A stretch of DNA of 64,000 nucleotides from Myroides odoratimimus (lineage in GTDB: Bacteria > Bacteroidota > Bacteroidia > Flavobacteriales > Flavobacteriaceae): positions 118,854 to 182,853 of the forward strand of contig NZ_JACAKB010000006.1 of NCBI RefSeq assembly GCF_030326305.1, in the 5' to 3' direction. Shown in pieces: positions 17,634 to 26,716 of this stretch; the first letter of the stretch is position 1, and the number at the start of each line of letters is the position of its first letter. The notes under the pieces were generated by a model. It saw nothing but the letters and a program-made list of their open reading frames with translations. It did no database searches and was not told where the DNA came from. The position numbers were made by a program, and so were the translations under genes.

Positions 17634-19769
17634 ATGAAAAAAATCACATTATTAGCGGTATTATTAGGAACAACATATTTCGCAAACGCACAAGTAGGGA
17701 TCGGTACGCCGGACCCTGCTACTTCTGCAGAATTAGACATCGTAGCTAAGGCAGGAAATAAAGGTATTTTGATTCCTCGTGTTGCATTAAAAAATACAAC
17801 AGAATTCCAAATGGCTGGTAAGGTTGCTGAGAGTACTAGCTTATTAGTATTTAATAAAACAGAAGTAAAGAATCAAGTACCTACAGGTTTTTACTACTGG
17901 GATGGTGCTAAATGGAATAGAATAGTAGGGAAAGAAGAGTTAGATACTGTAATTAAGAATTTAGGTGATAATATTACGAATATCACTACTAAATTAGAAA
18001 GTGACGTTAAGAATCTTCAAGCAGTAGTGAACTACATATTACCGTCTAACCCTGATAATAAGGATGATAAAGGAAATCCAGTAGTTACTGAAAAGCATAC
18101 TACGATTGTTTATAATCCTGAGACTAAAGAAATGTTCTATGTGACTTATGATAATGGAAAGTATACGACTAATCAGATTGACATTACTAAGATGGTACAA
18201 GGAGTAGAAACTAATACTTTCTTTAAAGACATCAAAGACGCAAATGGTAAAACAACTGGCTATGTATATTTCAACGAAAAAACGATTGTAGAAGCTATTG
18301 ATAAAGAAACCGATCCAGCTAAGATTAAAGATATACTTGATAAGTTAGATGGAAATACAAAAGGAGCTATCAAGATTGACGTTAAAGGAACTGTAGTAAA
18401 CAACTTCAAAGAAATCTTAGAAGCACCTACTACAATCACTGTAACTACAAAAGATGGAGATAAAACTTTCACAACTGTAGAAGAGTATTTACAGTATATC
18501 TCTCAGTCTGCTGATGGTAATGTAATCTATAAAAATTTAGGAGATACTACTAACCCTAACTGGGTATTCCAATACTATGATAAAGCTACAGGAAAATATG
18601 AGACTATTGTTTTACGTGATTTAGTAGCAGAAACGGAGTCTAAAACTACTATTGTTACTTATGAAAATAAACAATACTATTTATCAGAAGCATATATTGT
18701 AGGAGGAGGAGAATTAGATGTGACTAAATGGACTGCAGTTCCAGCTGGAGCTATTCATGTAGATGTAGTAGGTGGAGTGATTAATAATATCGAAGAGATC
18801 TTAACGACTAAAGGAAATATCACTATCCAAGTAGGAGGAAAAGATATGAACTTTACATCTGTAGAAGAGTACTTGCAGTACATCACTCAGTTCTCAGAAG
18901 GTAATGTTATCTATAAGAATATCAGTACTGATTCAACAAAACCAAATTGGGTACTACAGTACTGGGACAATACTGCAAATGAGTACAAAACTATCAACCT
19001 AACAGATCTTGTTGCTTCAGTAGAAACTAAGACTAATATCCTTAGAGCAGAAGCTACAGCAGATAAGACATTATCTATCTATGAAGCTGTAGTAGCACCA
19101 GTACAAGATAATGTTAAGAAAGGAGAAATCTTCTATAAGTATAATAATGAAGATAAAGGGGAGCAATTCATCAATATGACGGCAGATATTATCTCTTCTA
19201 TTAACAACAATGAAGAAGTGAAGAATGCATTGACTAATATCTTAAACCAAGGTGGTAACGTGTACTTCGGTGATCATGATAATGATGCAGCTACAGATAA
19301 TGTATTCTATACAATGAAAATTGTAAATGGTAAAGAAGTGAAGACTCCTATTGAATTACCAGCTTCATTTTTATTAAAGATTATCAACGATTATAAAGAG
19401 GTAATTAAACAAGCTTTAGGAGATAATATCACAAACGAAGGAGATATCGTATTCACAGGGAATATCTATAATGGACGTCAAGTATTATTAGCTAAAGGAA
19501 GTACTAAAGCAAATGGAGAATCTGCTAGAACTGAAGGAGTAACATTAGAGAATGCTACAGGTGATAACGCTATCAATGGTGTGTTATCTATCAAAGTACT
19601 AAAAGCAGGTGTAGTAGTTACAGAATCAACAAAAGATGTTGTGGTATCAGGTACTAAGATCGACTTTAATATCGGTGTAGGAAATATCTATACAGCTTTA
19701 CCAAAAGATACTTACGAAGTTGTAGTAGAGTACCTAGGTAAAGAGGTAAAGCCTACAACTCAACCATAA
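17634..19769 (+). CDS. Large secreted protein of the VGIGT/PRVAL family
   Basis: A 711-residue exported protein with signal peptide (MKKITLLAVLLGTTYFANAQ). Directly after it comes a module typical of many Bacteroidota secreted proteins: VGIGTPDPAT, ELDIVAKAGNKGILIPRVAL, and FYYWDGAKWNRI (to about residue 100). A short coiled-coil-like region follows (about 105-140). Two repeats then share TVEEYLQYISQ, GNVIYKN and a LRDLVAETESKT/LTDLVASVETKT phrase (about 280-340 and 405-470), and the end is a beta-rich domain (about 600-711). The function is unknown. A structural role in a surface layer or fibre is my inference from the operon. Relatives lie at 19871, 30439, 32193 and 33936. Confidence 0.75.
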   Translation: MKKITLLAVLLGTTYFANAQVGIGTPDPATSAELDIVAKAGNKGILIPRVALKNTTEFQMAGKVAESTSLLVFNKTEVKNQVPTGFYYWDGAKWNRIVGKEELDTVIKNLGDNITNITTKLESDVKNLQAVVNYILPSNPDNKDDKGNPVVTEKHTTIVYNPETKEMFYVTYDNGKYTTNQIDITKMVQGVETNTFFKDIKDANGKTTGYVYFNEKTIVEAIDKETDPAKIKDILDKLDGNTKGAIKIDVKGTVVNNFKEILEAPTTITVTTKDGDKTFTTVEEYLQYISQSADGNVIYKNLGDTTNPNWVFQYYDKATGKYETIVLRDLVAETESKTTIVTYENKQYYLSEAYIVGGGELDVTKWTAVPAGAIHVDVVGGVINNIEEILTTKGNITIQVGGKDMNFTSVEEYLQYITQFSEGNVIYKNISTDSTKPNWVLQYWDNTANEYKTINLTDLVASVETKTNILRAEATADKTLSIYEAVVAPVQDNVKKGEIFYKYNNEDKGEQFINMTADIISSINNNEEVKNALTNILNQGGNVYFGDHDNDAATDNVFYTMKIVNGKEVKTPIELPASFLLKIINDYKEVIKQALGDNITNEGDIVFTGNIYNGRQVLLAKGSTKANGESARTEGVTLENATGDNAINGVLSIKVLKAGVVVTESTKDVVVSGTKIDFNIGVGNIYTALPKDTYEVVVEYLGKEVKPTTQP

Positions 19770-19805
19770 TTTAAAAAACAACAAACAACAATTAATTCTT
19801 TTCAG

Positions 19806-19852
19806 AAAGGGAGAGGCTAAAGCCAACTCACAATAACGGCCTCTCCCTTTTA
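19806..19852 (+). terminator. Intra-operon hairpin with AACTCACAATA loop
   Basis: AAAGGGAGAGGC (19806-19817) pairs perfectly with GCCTCTCCCTTT (19839-19850), 12 bp, followed by TTTT-AT. The 21-base loop contains AACTCACAATA (19825-19835), the same motif as in the three hairpins before the adhesin gene. It lies between two co-oriented genes of the operon, so it may be an attenuator that sets the ratio of upstream to downstream products, or an RNA-processing or protein-binding site. A further AACTCACA (19861-19868) sits directly before the next start codon. Confidence 0.65.
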
Positions 19853-19870
19853 TTAAATCAAACTCACATT

Positions 19871-20488
19871 ATGAAAAAAATATATTTAAGTATAGCCATA
19901 TCATTTCTTGCAACAGCTGGTTTTGCTCAGACTAAGATCGGTGTTGTTGGTAAATCTAACCCAGATGTAAACACGAATGCTATCTTAGAATTAGAAGCAG
20001 AGAATAAAGGTCTTCTTTTACCTCGTGTTGCGTTAACTGAAACTACGAAAGCAAATCCTCTAAGTGCTCACGTAAGCGGGATGACGGTGTATAATACAGC
20101 TACTGTAGCGGATGTTGTGCCGGGGTTTTATTATAACGATGGTTCGAAATGGCAACAGATGGTAACAACAGACAATAAAGCTGTGAAGTTCTTCTATATG
20201 CCTACGATCACTTTTGATACGAGTGTTCTTGGAGATGGTACAAAAGAACTATACGAAGAGTATAAAAAGCAGTTCACTATGCAGAGCGGAAATGCAGTAA
20301 AGAGTACTAGCGCACCAGCTGTTATTCCTCATTTTCCAGCAGCTAGTGATTTATACTACTATGTTACAGACTTTGATTCTGCTGTGTTTTCAGATATCGT
20401 TATAGATGATAATGGAGTAATGACTTACAAGATTATTGGTAATGGTACTCCTACTTCTATCATGAATATCGTATTCGTGGTAAAATAA
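19871..20488 (+). CDS. Short secreted protein of the VGIGT/PRVAL family
   Basis: A 205-residue exported protein with signal peptide (MKKIYLSIAISFLATAGFAQ). The family module follows: TKIGVVGKSNPDVNTNAILE, ENKGLLLPRVAL and GFYYNDGSKWQQM (to about residue 95). The remaining 110 residues are unlike the longer relatives and end in IMNIVFVVK, which suggests a small beta domain. It is the second VGIGT-type protein of the operon and sits after the hairpin at 19806. A minor or tip subunit would fit its size, but that is speculation. Confidence 0.7.
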   Translation: MKKIYLSIAISFLATAGFAQTKIGVVGKSNPDVNTNAILELEAENKGLLLPRVALTETTKANPLSAHVSGMTVYNTATVADVVPGFYYNDGSKWQQMVTTDNKAVKFFYMPTITFDTSVLGDGTKELYEEYKKQFTMQSGNAVKSTSAPAVIPHFPAASDLYYYVTDFDSAVFSDIVIDDNGVMTYKIIGNGTPTSIMNIVFVVK

Positions 20489-20511
20489 CTAACTAGTAAA
20501 AGTGATTCACT

Positions 20512-21759
20512 ATGGTTAAGAAAAGAACACTCTTAGTAGTTTCTGGCTTGTGCTCTATAGCTACTATGGCACAGACAGTAAACAAGGGAGGGCTATATGT
20601 AAGCCCAGAAGGGATAATGTCTACACATTATGCCTTAGAGAATACAGATGAGGCGGACTTTAAAAATAACGGTACGCTATATGTCTATAATGATATTATA
20701 AACAACGGTGCTTTCTTTGATTATAAAGGGAAACTAGCACAAGGAACTACTATTTTTAAAAGTGATAAACAACAGACTGTATCAGGTAACAGTATCAGTA
20801 AGTTTAACAATGTAGTACTAAATAACACAGCGGATAATATTGCATTTAATGTTATTAATGATGTGGTAGTACAGGGTAAAGTAGACTTCCAAGACGGTAT
20901 TGTCAATGTAGATGAGAAAGACGGGTCATTTACATTCTTAAAAGACGCAACGGCAGTTAATGCAAGTGATAATAGCTATATCCAAGGAACTGTAGACAAG
21001 GAAGGAAACAACGAGTTTGTGTTCCCTATTGGAGATAAGAAGTATTATCGAAACGCTACGATTACAGCGCCTAAAGAAGAAAAAGACATTTTCGTAGGGA
21101 GGTATAATTTAGATGATAAGAACTTCTTTACTTCTCATAAGCATAAGTCTGGTATAGTAGAGTTAGTAAACGAAAGAGAGTATTGGCTAGTAGACCGTAA
21201 CTCTAATGCGAAGAGCGATGTTATCTTGACATTAGGTTGGCATGCAGATACTACTCCAGCAGAGTTATTAAAGACTCCAGAGAAGAACTTACGTATTCTT
21301 CGTTGGGATGCTAAGGATCAGCTTTGGGTAGATGAGGGAGGTATCGTAGATGTCGATAATAAGACAGTGACTACACCTACATCTGTACGTGGATACGGAT
21401 TCTTTACATTAGGTACTGTGAATACAGATTTGATATTAGATGGAGACGTAGTGATCTATAATCTAGTAACGCCTAATGGAGATGGAGAGAATGATTTCTT
21501 CTTAATTGATAATATTAATCGTTTCCCTAATAATAAAGTTGAGATCTATAACCGTTGGGGAGTGAAGGTTTATGAGACTTCTAATTATGACAGTAATAAT
21601 AACGTATTCAGAGGGTATTCTGATGGACGTGTTACAGTTAACTCTGGAGAGAAACTACCTACAGGAACTTATTATTATGTGATTAGCTATGAATACAGAA
21701 ATGCTAGCGAAGCACATACAATTAGAAAATCAGGGTATCTACATTTAGACAACAACTAA
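20512..21759 (+). CDS. T9SS type B sorting domain protein
   Basis: A 415-residue exported protein. It has a signal peptide ending in SIATMAQ and a beta-rich body with left-handed repeat-like phrases (about 30-280). The C-terminal type B (CHU_C / gliding-motility-associated) domain covers about 325-415, recognised by LVTPNGDGENDFF, VEIYNRWGVKVYE and LPTGTYYYVISY. This domain targets proteins to the type IX secretion system and the cell surface. Type B cargo usually needs a PorP/SprF-type partner, and that gene follows after 10 bases. It is the only obvious T9SS substrate of the operon. Confidence 0.88.
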   Translation: MVKKRTLLVVSGLCSIATMAQTVNKGGLYVSPEGIMSTHYALENTDEADFKNNGTLYVYNDIINNGAFFDYKGKLAQGTTIFKSDKQQTVSGNSISKFNNVVLNNTADNIAFNVINDVVVQGKVDFQDGIVNVDEKDGSFTFLKDATAVNASDNSYIQGTVDKEGNNEFVFPIGDKKYYRNATITAPKEEKDIFVGRYNLDDKNFFTSHKHKSGIVELVNEREYWLVDRNSNAKSDVILTLGWHADTTPAELLKTPEKNLRILRWDAKDQLWVDEGGIVDVDNKTVTTPTSVRGYGFFTLGTVNTDLILDGDVVIYNLVTPNGDGENDFFLIDNINRFPNNKVEIYNRWGVKVYETSNYDSNNNVFRGYSDGRVTVNSGEKLPTGTYYYVISYEYRNASEAHTIRKSGYLHLDNN

Positions 21760-21769
21760 GATTTTACGA

Positions 21770-22702
21770 ATGACAATTAATAGAACAATAAGAAATATAA
21801 GTGTGTGTATGTTAACCTTGTTAGGAGCACAACAAATGCAAGCACAACAAGACCCACAGTACACACAGTATATGTATAATACCTCTAATATTAACCCTGC
21901 TTATGCAGGTACTAGAGGTAACCTAAGTATTTTCGGTAACTACCGTACACAGTGGGTTGGTTTAGATGGAGCGCCTAAGACAGCTAATCTGTCGGTGAGT
22001 ACACCTCTAGGAGATTCAGGATTAGGATTAGGGGTGAACTATATGAATGATCGTATAGGAGCGATGGATGAGAATAATATCTCTGTAGACCTATCGTATG
22101 CTATCGATGTTAATCAAGACTATAAATTAGCATTTGGTTTAAAAGCTACGGCTAACTTACTGAATGTAGATTATACTCGTCTTAATATCTATAGTGGAAA
22201 AGACCCTGTAGCGATGACGAATATAGATAATCAATTCTCACCTAATATAGGGGCAGGTCTGTATCTATATTCTGAGAAGTCATATTTAGGATTGTCTGTA
22301 CCTAACTTTTTGACTACAGATCGCTACGATGATAACGAGGTGACGACGATGCGTCAGAAAGCGCACTTCTACTTAATGGGAGGATATGTGTTTGAACTAA
22401 ACCCTAGTTTGAAGTTTAAACCAGCTTTCTTAGCGAAGGCAGTTTCTGGGGCACCATTACAGATGGATCTGACAGCTAACTTCTTAATTATAGACAAGTT
22501 TACTGTAGGAGCAGCATATCGTTGGGATGCATCAGTTAGTGCATTAGCAGGATTCCAAGTGAATGATAACTTATTCGTAGGATATTCTTATGATGCAGAT
22601 ACGACTAAGTTAGCGAATTACAACTCTGGATCTCATGAGATATTCCTAAGATTCGATTTGTTTAATAATCGCACTCGTATGAATACACCAAGATTCTTTT
22701 AA
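21770..22702 (+). CDS. PorP/SprF family outer-membrane protein
   Basis: A 310-residue beta-barrel protein with signal peptide (through QQMQAQ) and the family hallmark DPQYTQYMYNTSNINPAYAG (about 27-46), followed by FGNYRTQWVGLDGAPKT. Alternating polar/hydrophobic strands run to a C-terminus that ends in Phe (NTPRFF), as outer-membrane barrels often do. SprF of Flavobacterium johnsoniae is needed for secretion of the type B protein SprB. By analogy this protein should serve the neighbouring 415-residue type B protein. Genes on both sides are close (10 and 15 bases). Confidence 0.88.
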   Translation: MTINRTIRNISVCMLTLLGAQQMQAQQDPQYTQYMYNTSNINPAYAGTRGNLSIFGNYRTQWVGLDGAPKTANLSVSTPLGDSGLGLGVNYMNDRIGAMDENNISVDLSYAIDVNQDYKLAFGLKATANLLNVDYTRLNIYSGKDPVAMTNIDNQFSPNIGAGLYLYSEKSYLGLSVPNFLTTDRYDDNEVTTMRQKAHFYLMGGYVFELNPSLKFKPAFLAKAVSGAPLQMDLTANFLIIDKFTVGAAYRWDASVSALAGFQVNDNLFVGYSYDADTTKLANYNSGSHEIFLRFDLFNNRTRMNTPRFF

Positions 22703-22717
22703 CGAAAACTATAAAGT

Positions 22718-24676
22718 ATGAAAAAGAAGGTTATTAAGTTTTTCTCAATAGCCTCTTTTTTCTTAATAACGGTAGGGGCAGTAGCTCAGACTAGTAAGGA
22801 GAAAAAAGCGGATAAGAGCTTTGACTACTATGAGTATGTCAATGCGATCGAAATCTATGAGAAAATTATAAATAAAGGGTACAAAAGTGTTAATACACTT
22901 ACTAAGTTAGCAGATGCTTATTACTTTAAAGGTGAGCTAAAGACTGCTCATAAGTGGTACGAAGAGTTATTTATTTTTGCAGAACAAGAAGGACATAAAC
23001 TACCATCAGAGTACTACTATAGATATGCGCAGACGCTGCGTTCTATAGAGGATTATAAAAAGGCAGATGAGTATGTAAGTCGCTTTGCTGAATTAGAGAA
23101 GAGCGACAGTAGAGGTATATTATTCGAAGAAAAGAAAGATACTTACTTAAAGGAGATTAATGCCATGATACAGCGTTATGATCTGAAAGTACTGCCTATT
23201 AATAGTGTGTATTCTGACTATGGATCGAGTATCTTAGGAGACCAATTAGTTTTTGCATCTGCTAGAGAAACAGAACATGGAGGTAGAGTACATAAGTGGA
23301 CTAATGAAGCATTCACTACTCTATACAGTACGGTGATCAGTAAAGACGGTAGTTTTAGCGAGCCTGAGCCTTTGGATAAGTTTGGAAATGCAAAGGTCAA
23401 CGTAGCATCAGCTATTTTTACTAAAGATGGTAAGACGATGTACTTCACGAGTAATAACTTTAAGAAGAAAAAGAAAGTTCACAATGAAGATTATTACATC
23501 TTATTGAAGTTATATAAATCTACTTTAAATGAAGATGGAGTATGGACAGAAGCTGTAGAGTTACCATTTAACTCAGATAATTTTAATACTGCTCATCCTG
23601 CTTTATCTCCAGATGAGAGATGGTTATACTTTGCTTCTGATAGAAGTGGTACACTAGGAGAGTCTGATATCTATAGAGTCTTTATAGAAGAAGACGGAAG
23701 CTATGGTACCCCTGAGAACTTAGGGGCTAGAATTAATACAGAAGGGCGTGAGACATTCCCTTTTATCTCTAAGGATAACTATCTCTACTTCTCATCAGAT
23801 GGACGTCCAGGGCTAGGAGGGTTAGACGTATATATGGCTAAGCTAAATGTGGATAATACCTTCGGTAAGGTAGCGAGTGTAGGTGCTCCTATTAACAGTT
23901 CTTCAGATGACTTTGCATTCTATATCAATGATAAAAATAGAAAAGGATTTATCAGTTCTAATCGTGAGGGAGGAGTAGGAAGTGATGATATTTATTTCTT
24001 CCAAGTAGTAGACTGTAAGCAGCAGATAGAAGGAAAGGTGTTCAATACGAGTACAAAAGAACCGATAGCGAATGCCACAGTAGTATTATATGATAATGCG
24101 TATAAAGAACTAGCTACGATCACTACAGATGCGAAGGGATATTATCTTACAGAAGCTTTAGACTGTAATTATAAGTTTAGATTAAAGGCTAGTGCAGATA
24201 AGTTTTTGACAGCAGAGGTATCTACGGTATTAGGACGAGAGTTTAATGTATCTAAGACGGTGGATATAGGACTAGATCCTATAGTTGAAAAAATAGAGAA
24301 AGATGATGATTTATTTAAGAAATTGAAGTTAGATCCTATCTATTTTGACTTTGATAAAGCGACTATTCGACCTGATGCAGCAGTAGAGCTAGCGAAGGTA
24401 GTAGAAGTGCTTAATATGTATCCTAAACTGAAGATAGATGTGCGTTCGCATACAGATAGTAGAGGTAATGATGCTTATAATATGAAGTTGTCTGACCGAA
24501 GAGCTAAATCAACGATAGCTTGGATGGTAAAACAAGGAATAGAAGAAGATCGTATCAAGGGTAAAGGGTATGGAGAATCACAGTTAGTTAATAAATGTGC
24601 TAATAAAGTACCATGTACTATTAAAGAGCATCAAGAAAATAGAAGAAGTGAGTTTATTATTCTGAATATAGAATAA
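22718..24676 (+). CDS. OmpA family protein with TPR-like and PD40 repeats
   Basis: A 652-residue exported protein with signal peptide (through AVAQ). TPR-like helices occupy about 25-130 (YEYVNAIEIYEKIINKGY), and WD40-like PD40 beta-propeller repeats about 155-430 (TMYFTSNNF, ERWLYFASDRSG, DNYLYFSSDGRPGLGGLDVYMA). A carboxypeptidase-regulatory-like domain follows (about 435-510; GKVFNTSTKEPIANATV). The C-terminal OmpA peptidoglycan-binding domain (about 540-652) contains IYFDFDKATIRPDA and SHTDSRGNDAYN. It is the usual partner of PorP/SprF and probably anchors the complex to the cell wall. It is the last gene of the operon, before a terminator. Confidence 0.9.
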   Translation: MKKKVIKFFSIASFFLITVGAVAQTSKEKKADKSFDYYEYVNAIEIYEKIINKGYKSVNTLTKLADAYYFKGELKTAHKWYEELFIFAEQEGHKLPSEYYYRYAQTLRSIEDYKKADEYVSRFAELEKSDSRGILFEEKKDTYLKEINAMIQRYDLKVLPINSVYSDYGSSILGDQLVFASARETEHGGRVHKWTNEAFTTLYSTVISKDGSFSEPEPLDKFGNAKVNVASAIFTKDGKTMYFTSNNFKKKKKVHNEDYYILLKLYKSTLNEDGVWTEAVELPFNSDNFNTAHPALSPDERWLYFASDRSGTLGESDIYRVFIEEDGSYGTPENLGARINTEGRETFPFISKDNYLYFSSDGRPGLGGLDVYMAKLNVDNTFGKVASVGAPINSSSDDFAFYINDKNRKGFISSNREGGVGSDDIYFFQVVDCKQQIEGKVFNTSTKEPIANATVVLYDNAYKELATITTDAKGYYLTEALDCNYKFRLKASADKFLTAEVSTVLGREFNVSKTVDIGLDPIVEKIEKDDDLFKKLKLDPIYFDFDKATIRPDAAVELAKVVEVLNMYPKLKIDVRSHTDSRGNDAYNMKLSDRRAKSTIAWMVKQGIEEDRIKGKGYGESQLVNKCANKVPCTIKEHQENRRSEFIILNIE

Positions 24677-24696
24677 CACTGTTTCGGTTAGTAATT

Positions 24697-24737
24697 TTAA
24701 AAAAGCCAGTTTGTGATGACAGACTGGCTTTTTACTT
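24697..24737 (+). terminator. Terminator of the surface operon
   Basis: GCCAGT (24705-24710) pairs with ACTGGC (24723-24728); the stem continues inward through TTGT/ACAG, outward through an A-run/T-run, and ends in TTTTT. Total stem is about 14-16 bp. Confidence 0.85.
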
Positions 24738-25260
24738 TTTTAGTCAAATGTCATAGAACGGACAGAAAGGAATGATTCTATAGCCCTATTAGAGTGAGGT
24801 TGTTTTGTAATTCTATTCTTCAGTACTCTCCCTTCAATACCGCTACAAGATCTCTTCAAGACTTCTTCAAGAAAACAGGCTTGAACTAGAGCAATCTTGT
24901 CGTATTGTTGAAGAAGTGTTGAAGGAATTCAGACAAAGGCTTGTATATACTAGGATAGAGAGGTATTCGTGTATTATCTATTTTTGAAGTGTTCTATATT
25001 TAATGTTTTTATAGTTAGATGTTTATGTTTTTTTAGAGGCTTTTTTTTAAGGAAAAAAACACTATACTTTTTTTCAAAAAGAAGTGTAAATGGATGATAT
25101 GAAGGATAAATATCAAAAAAAGAGGGTATAAAACGTCTTTTACACTAGGTAAGTACGTCATAACTCATTAAAAATGAAAAAAAGAGATAAGAATTATTCA
25201 CAACAGAATGAAATAGGATTCGAAGATAGGGTGATGATTATCTCATATACTATTTCAACA
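24738..25260. other. Intergenic stretch with crossing inverted repeats
   Basis: No credible gene. Around 24844-24922 there are two inverted pairs in crossing order: CAAGAT with ATCTTG, and ACTTCTTCAA with TTGAAGAAGT. They could form alternative hairpins or a pseudoknot. TTCTTCAAGAAAA also occurs before pyrD (56006-56018). Confidence 0.4.
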
Positions 25261-25290
25261 AAAAAACCACCTGTTTAGAGGTGGTTTTCA
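25261..25290 (-). terminator. Terminator of the aminotransferase gene
   Basis: AAAACCACCT (25263-25272) pairs with AGGTGGTTTT (25279-25288) around a six-base loop. On the minus strand the stem is followed by a T-run. Confidence 0.8.
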
Positions 25291-25307
25291 TATAGATAAT
25301 AGATTGA

Positions 25308-26507
25308 TTATTTTTCTATTGTTTGGTATACTTTAAGAGCTTGTTTTAAGATCTCAGCTGAGCGGATTAAGTCTTCTTTTTTAAGAACATAAGCCATACG
25401 AGCTTCGTTTAATCCTACACCTGGTGTAGAGTAGAATCCTGCAGCAGGAGCGATCATTACAGTCTCTCCATTTAGGTCATACTCTTCTAATAACCATTTA
25501 GCGAAGTTATCAGCATTCTTAATAGGGAACTTAGCTACACAGTAGAAAGAACCATGTGGCATAGTCACTTGAACACCTTCTATCTGTTGAAGCGCAGTGA
25601 TGAATACATCTCTTCTCTCTTTGTACTCCGTGATTACTTCATCGAAGTAAGATTTAGGAGTGTCTAGAGCAGCCTCAGCAGCGATTTGTTCAAAAGTAGG
25701 AGGAGATAGACGCGCCTGAGCAAATTTCATTGCTGCAGCCATAAGCTCTTTGTTTTTAGAAACGATACATCCTATACGAGCACCACACATACTGTAACGC
25801 TTAGATACAGAGTCAATCATGATCGCGTGATTCGCTAATTCTGGGATGCTCATCACAGAGATATGCTTATATCCATCATAAGCGAACTCTCTATATACTT
25901 CATCAGCGATTAAGAATAGATCGTGTTTAACCACTAGATCTGTTAACTGTTTCATCTCTTGTTCTGAATATAAATAACCAGTAGGATTACCAGGATTACA
26001 GATTAAGATCGCTTTGGTCTTAGGAGTGATTAGTTTTTCGAATTCTGATATAGCAGGTAATGCAAATCCATCATTGATAGAAGACATTACAGGTACGATG
26101 TTTACTCCATTAGAAGTAGAGAATCCATTATAGTTAGCATAGAATGGCTCAGGGATGATGATTTCGTCACCTTGGTCCATTGTACTTCCTAAAGCGAATA
26201 ATAATGCTTCAGATCCACCAGTAGTAACGATAATATCTGCTACATCTACATTAAGATTTTGGTCTTGATAGTGTTTAGCTAACTTTATTCTATAACTTTC
26301 GATTCCTGCAGAGTGGCTATATTCTAATACTTCGAAGTTAGCTTCTTTTACAGCTTTAAGAGCTCCTTCAGGTGTTTTAATATCAGGTTGTCCTATATTT
26401 AAGTGGTATACATGGTGTCCTTTTTGCTTTGCTACCTCTGCAAAAGGGACTAATTTTCTGATAGGTGATTCAGGCATTTGAAGCCCTTTGTTTGAAATCT
26501 TTGGCAT
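25308..26507 (-). CDS. PLP-dependent aminotransferase, class I (aspartate/alanine type)
   Basis: A 399-residue fold-type I aminotransferase. Visible are LNIGQPDIKTPEG (about 36-48), TTGGSEALLFALG (about 90), CNPGNPTGYLY (about 170), IADEVYREFAYDG (about 200) and the PLP lysine K236 in DSVSKRYSMCGARIG. The family includes aspartate, alanine, aromatic and kynurenine aminotransferases, and the substrate cannot be told from sequence by eye. The gene stands alone, convergent with the surface operon and divergent from ccsBA. Confidence 0.85.
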   Translation of the reverse strand: MPKISNKGLQMPESPIRKLVPFAEVAKQKGHHVYHLNIGQPDIKTPEGALKAVKEANFEVLEYSHSAGIESYRIKLAKHYQDQNLNVDVADIIVTTGGSEALLFALGSTMDQGDEIIIPEPFYANYNGFSTSNGVNIVPVMSSINDGFALPAISEFEKLITPKTKAILICNPGNPTGYLYSEQEMKQLTDLVVKHDLFLIADEVYREFAYDGYKHISVMSIPELANHAIMIDSVSKRYSMCGARIGCIVSKNKELMAAAMKFAQARLSPPTFEQIAAEAALDTPKSYFDEVITEYKERRDVFITALQQIEGVQVTMPHGSFYCVAKFPIKNADNFAKWLLEEYDLNGETVMIAPAAGFYSTPGVGLNEARMAYVLKKEDLIRSAEILKQALKVYQTIEK

Positions 26508-26677
26508 AGTTTTGAAATTTAAATAAACATAGTAACTCTCTAAATCAATATTGGATTAGAAATCAATAATCCTCTAGAATATTACTATCGCAAATGTAAC
26601 TTATTTTATGCAAAAATTTGCAACAAATTGATTACTAAATATTAAGTTAAATATACTGAATTACTGGGCTTTTTGGT

Positions 26678-26685
26678 TATTTTTG
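26678..26685 (+). promoter_or_regulatory. Predicted -7 box upstream of ccsBA
   Basis: TATTTTTG fits TAnnTTTG and lies 31 bases before the ATG at 26717. No clear TTG at -33. Confidence 0.35.
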
Positions 26686-26716
26686 TTGCACTATTAAAAC
26701 AACATATTAACAACTC

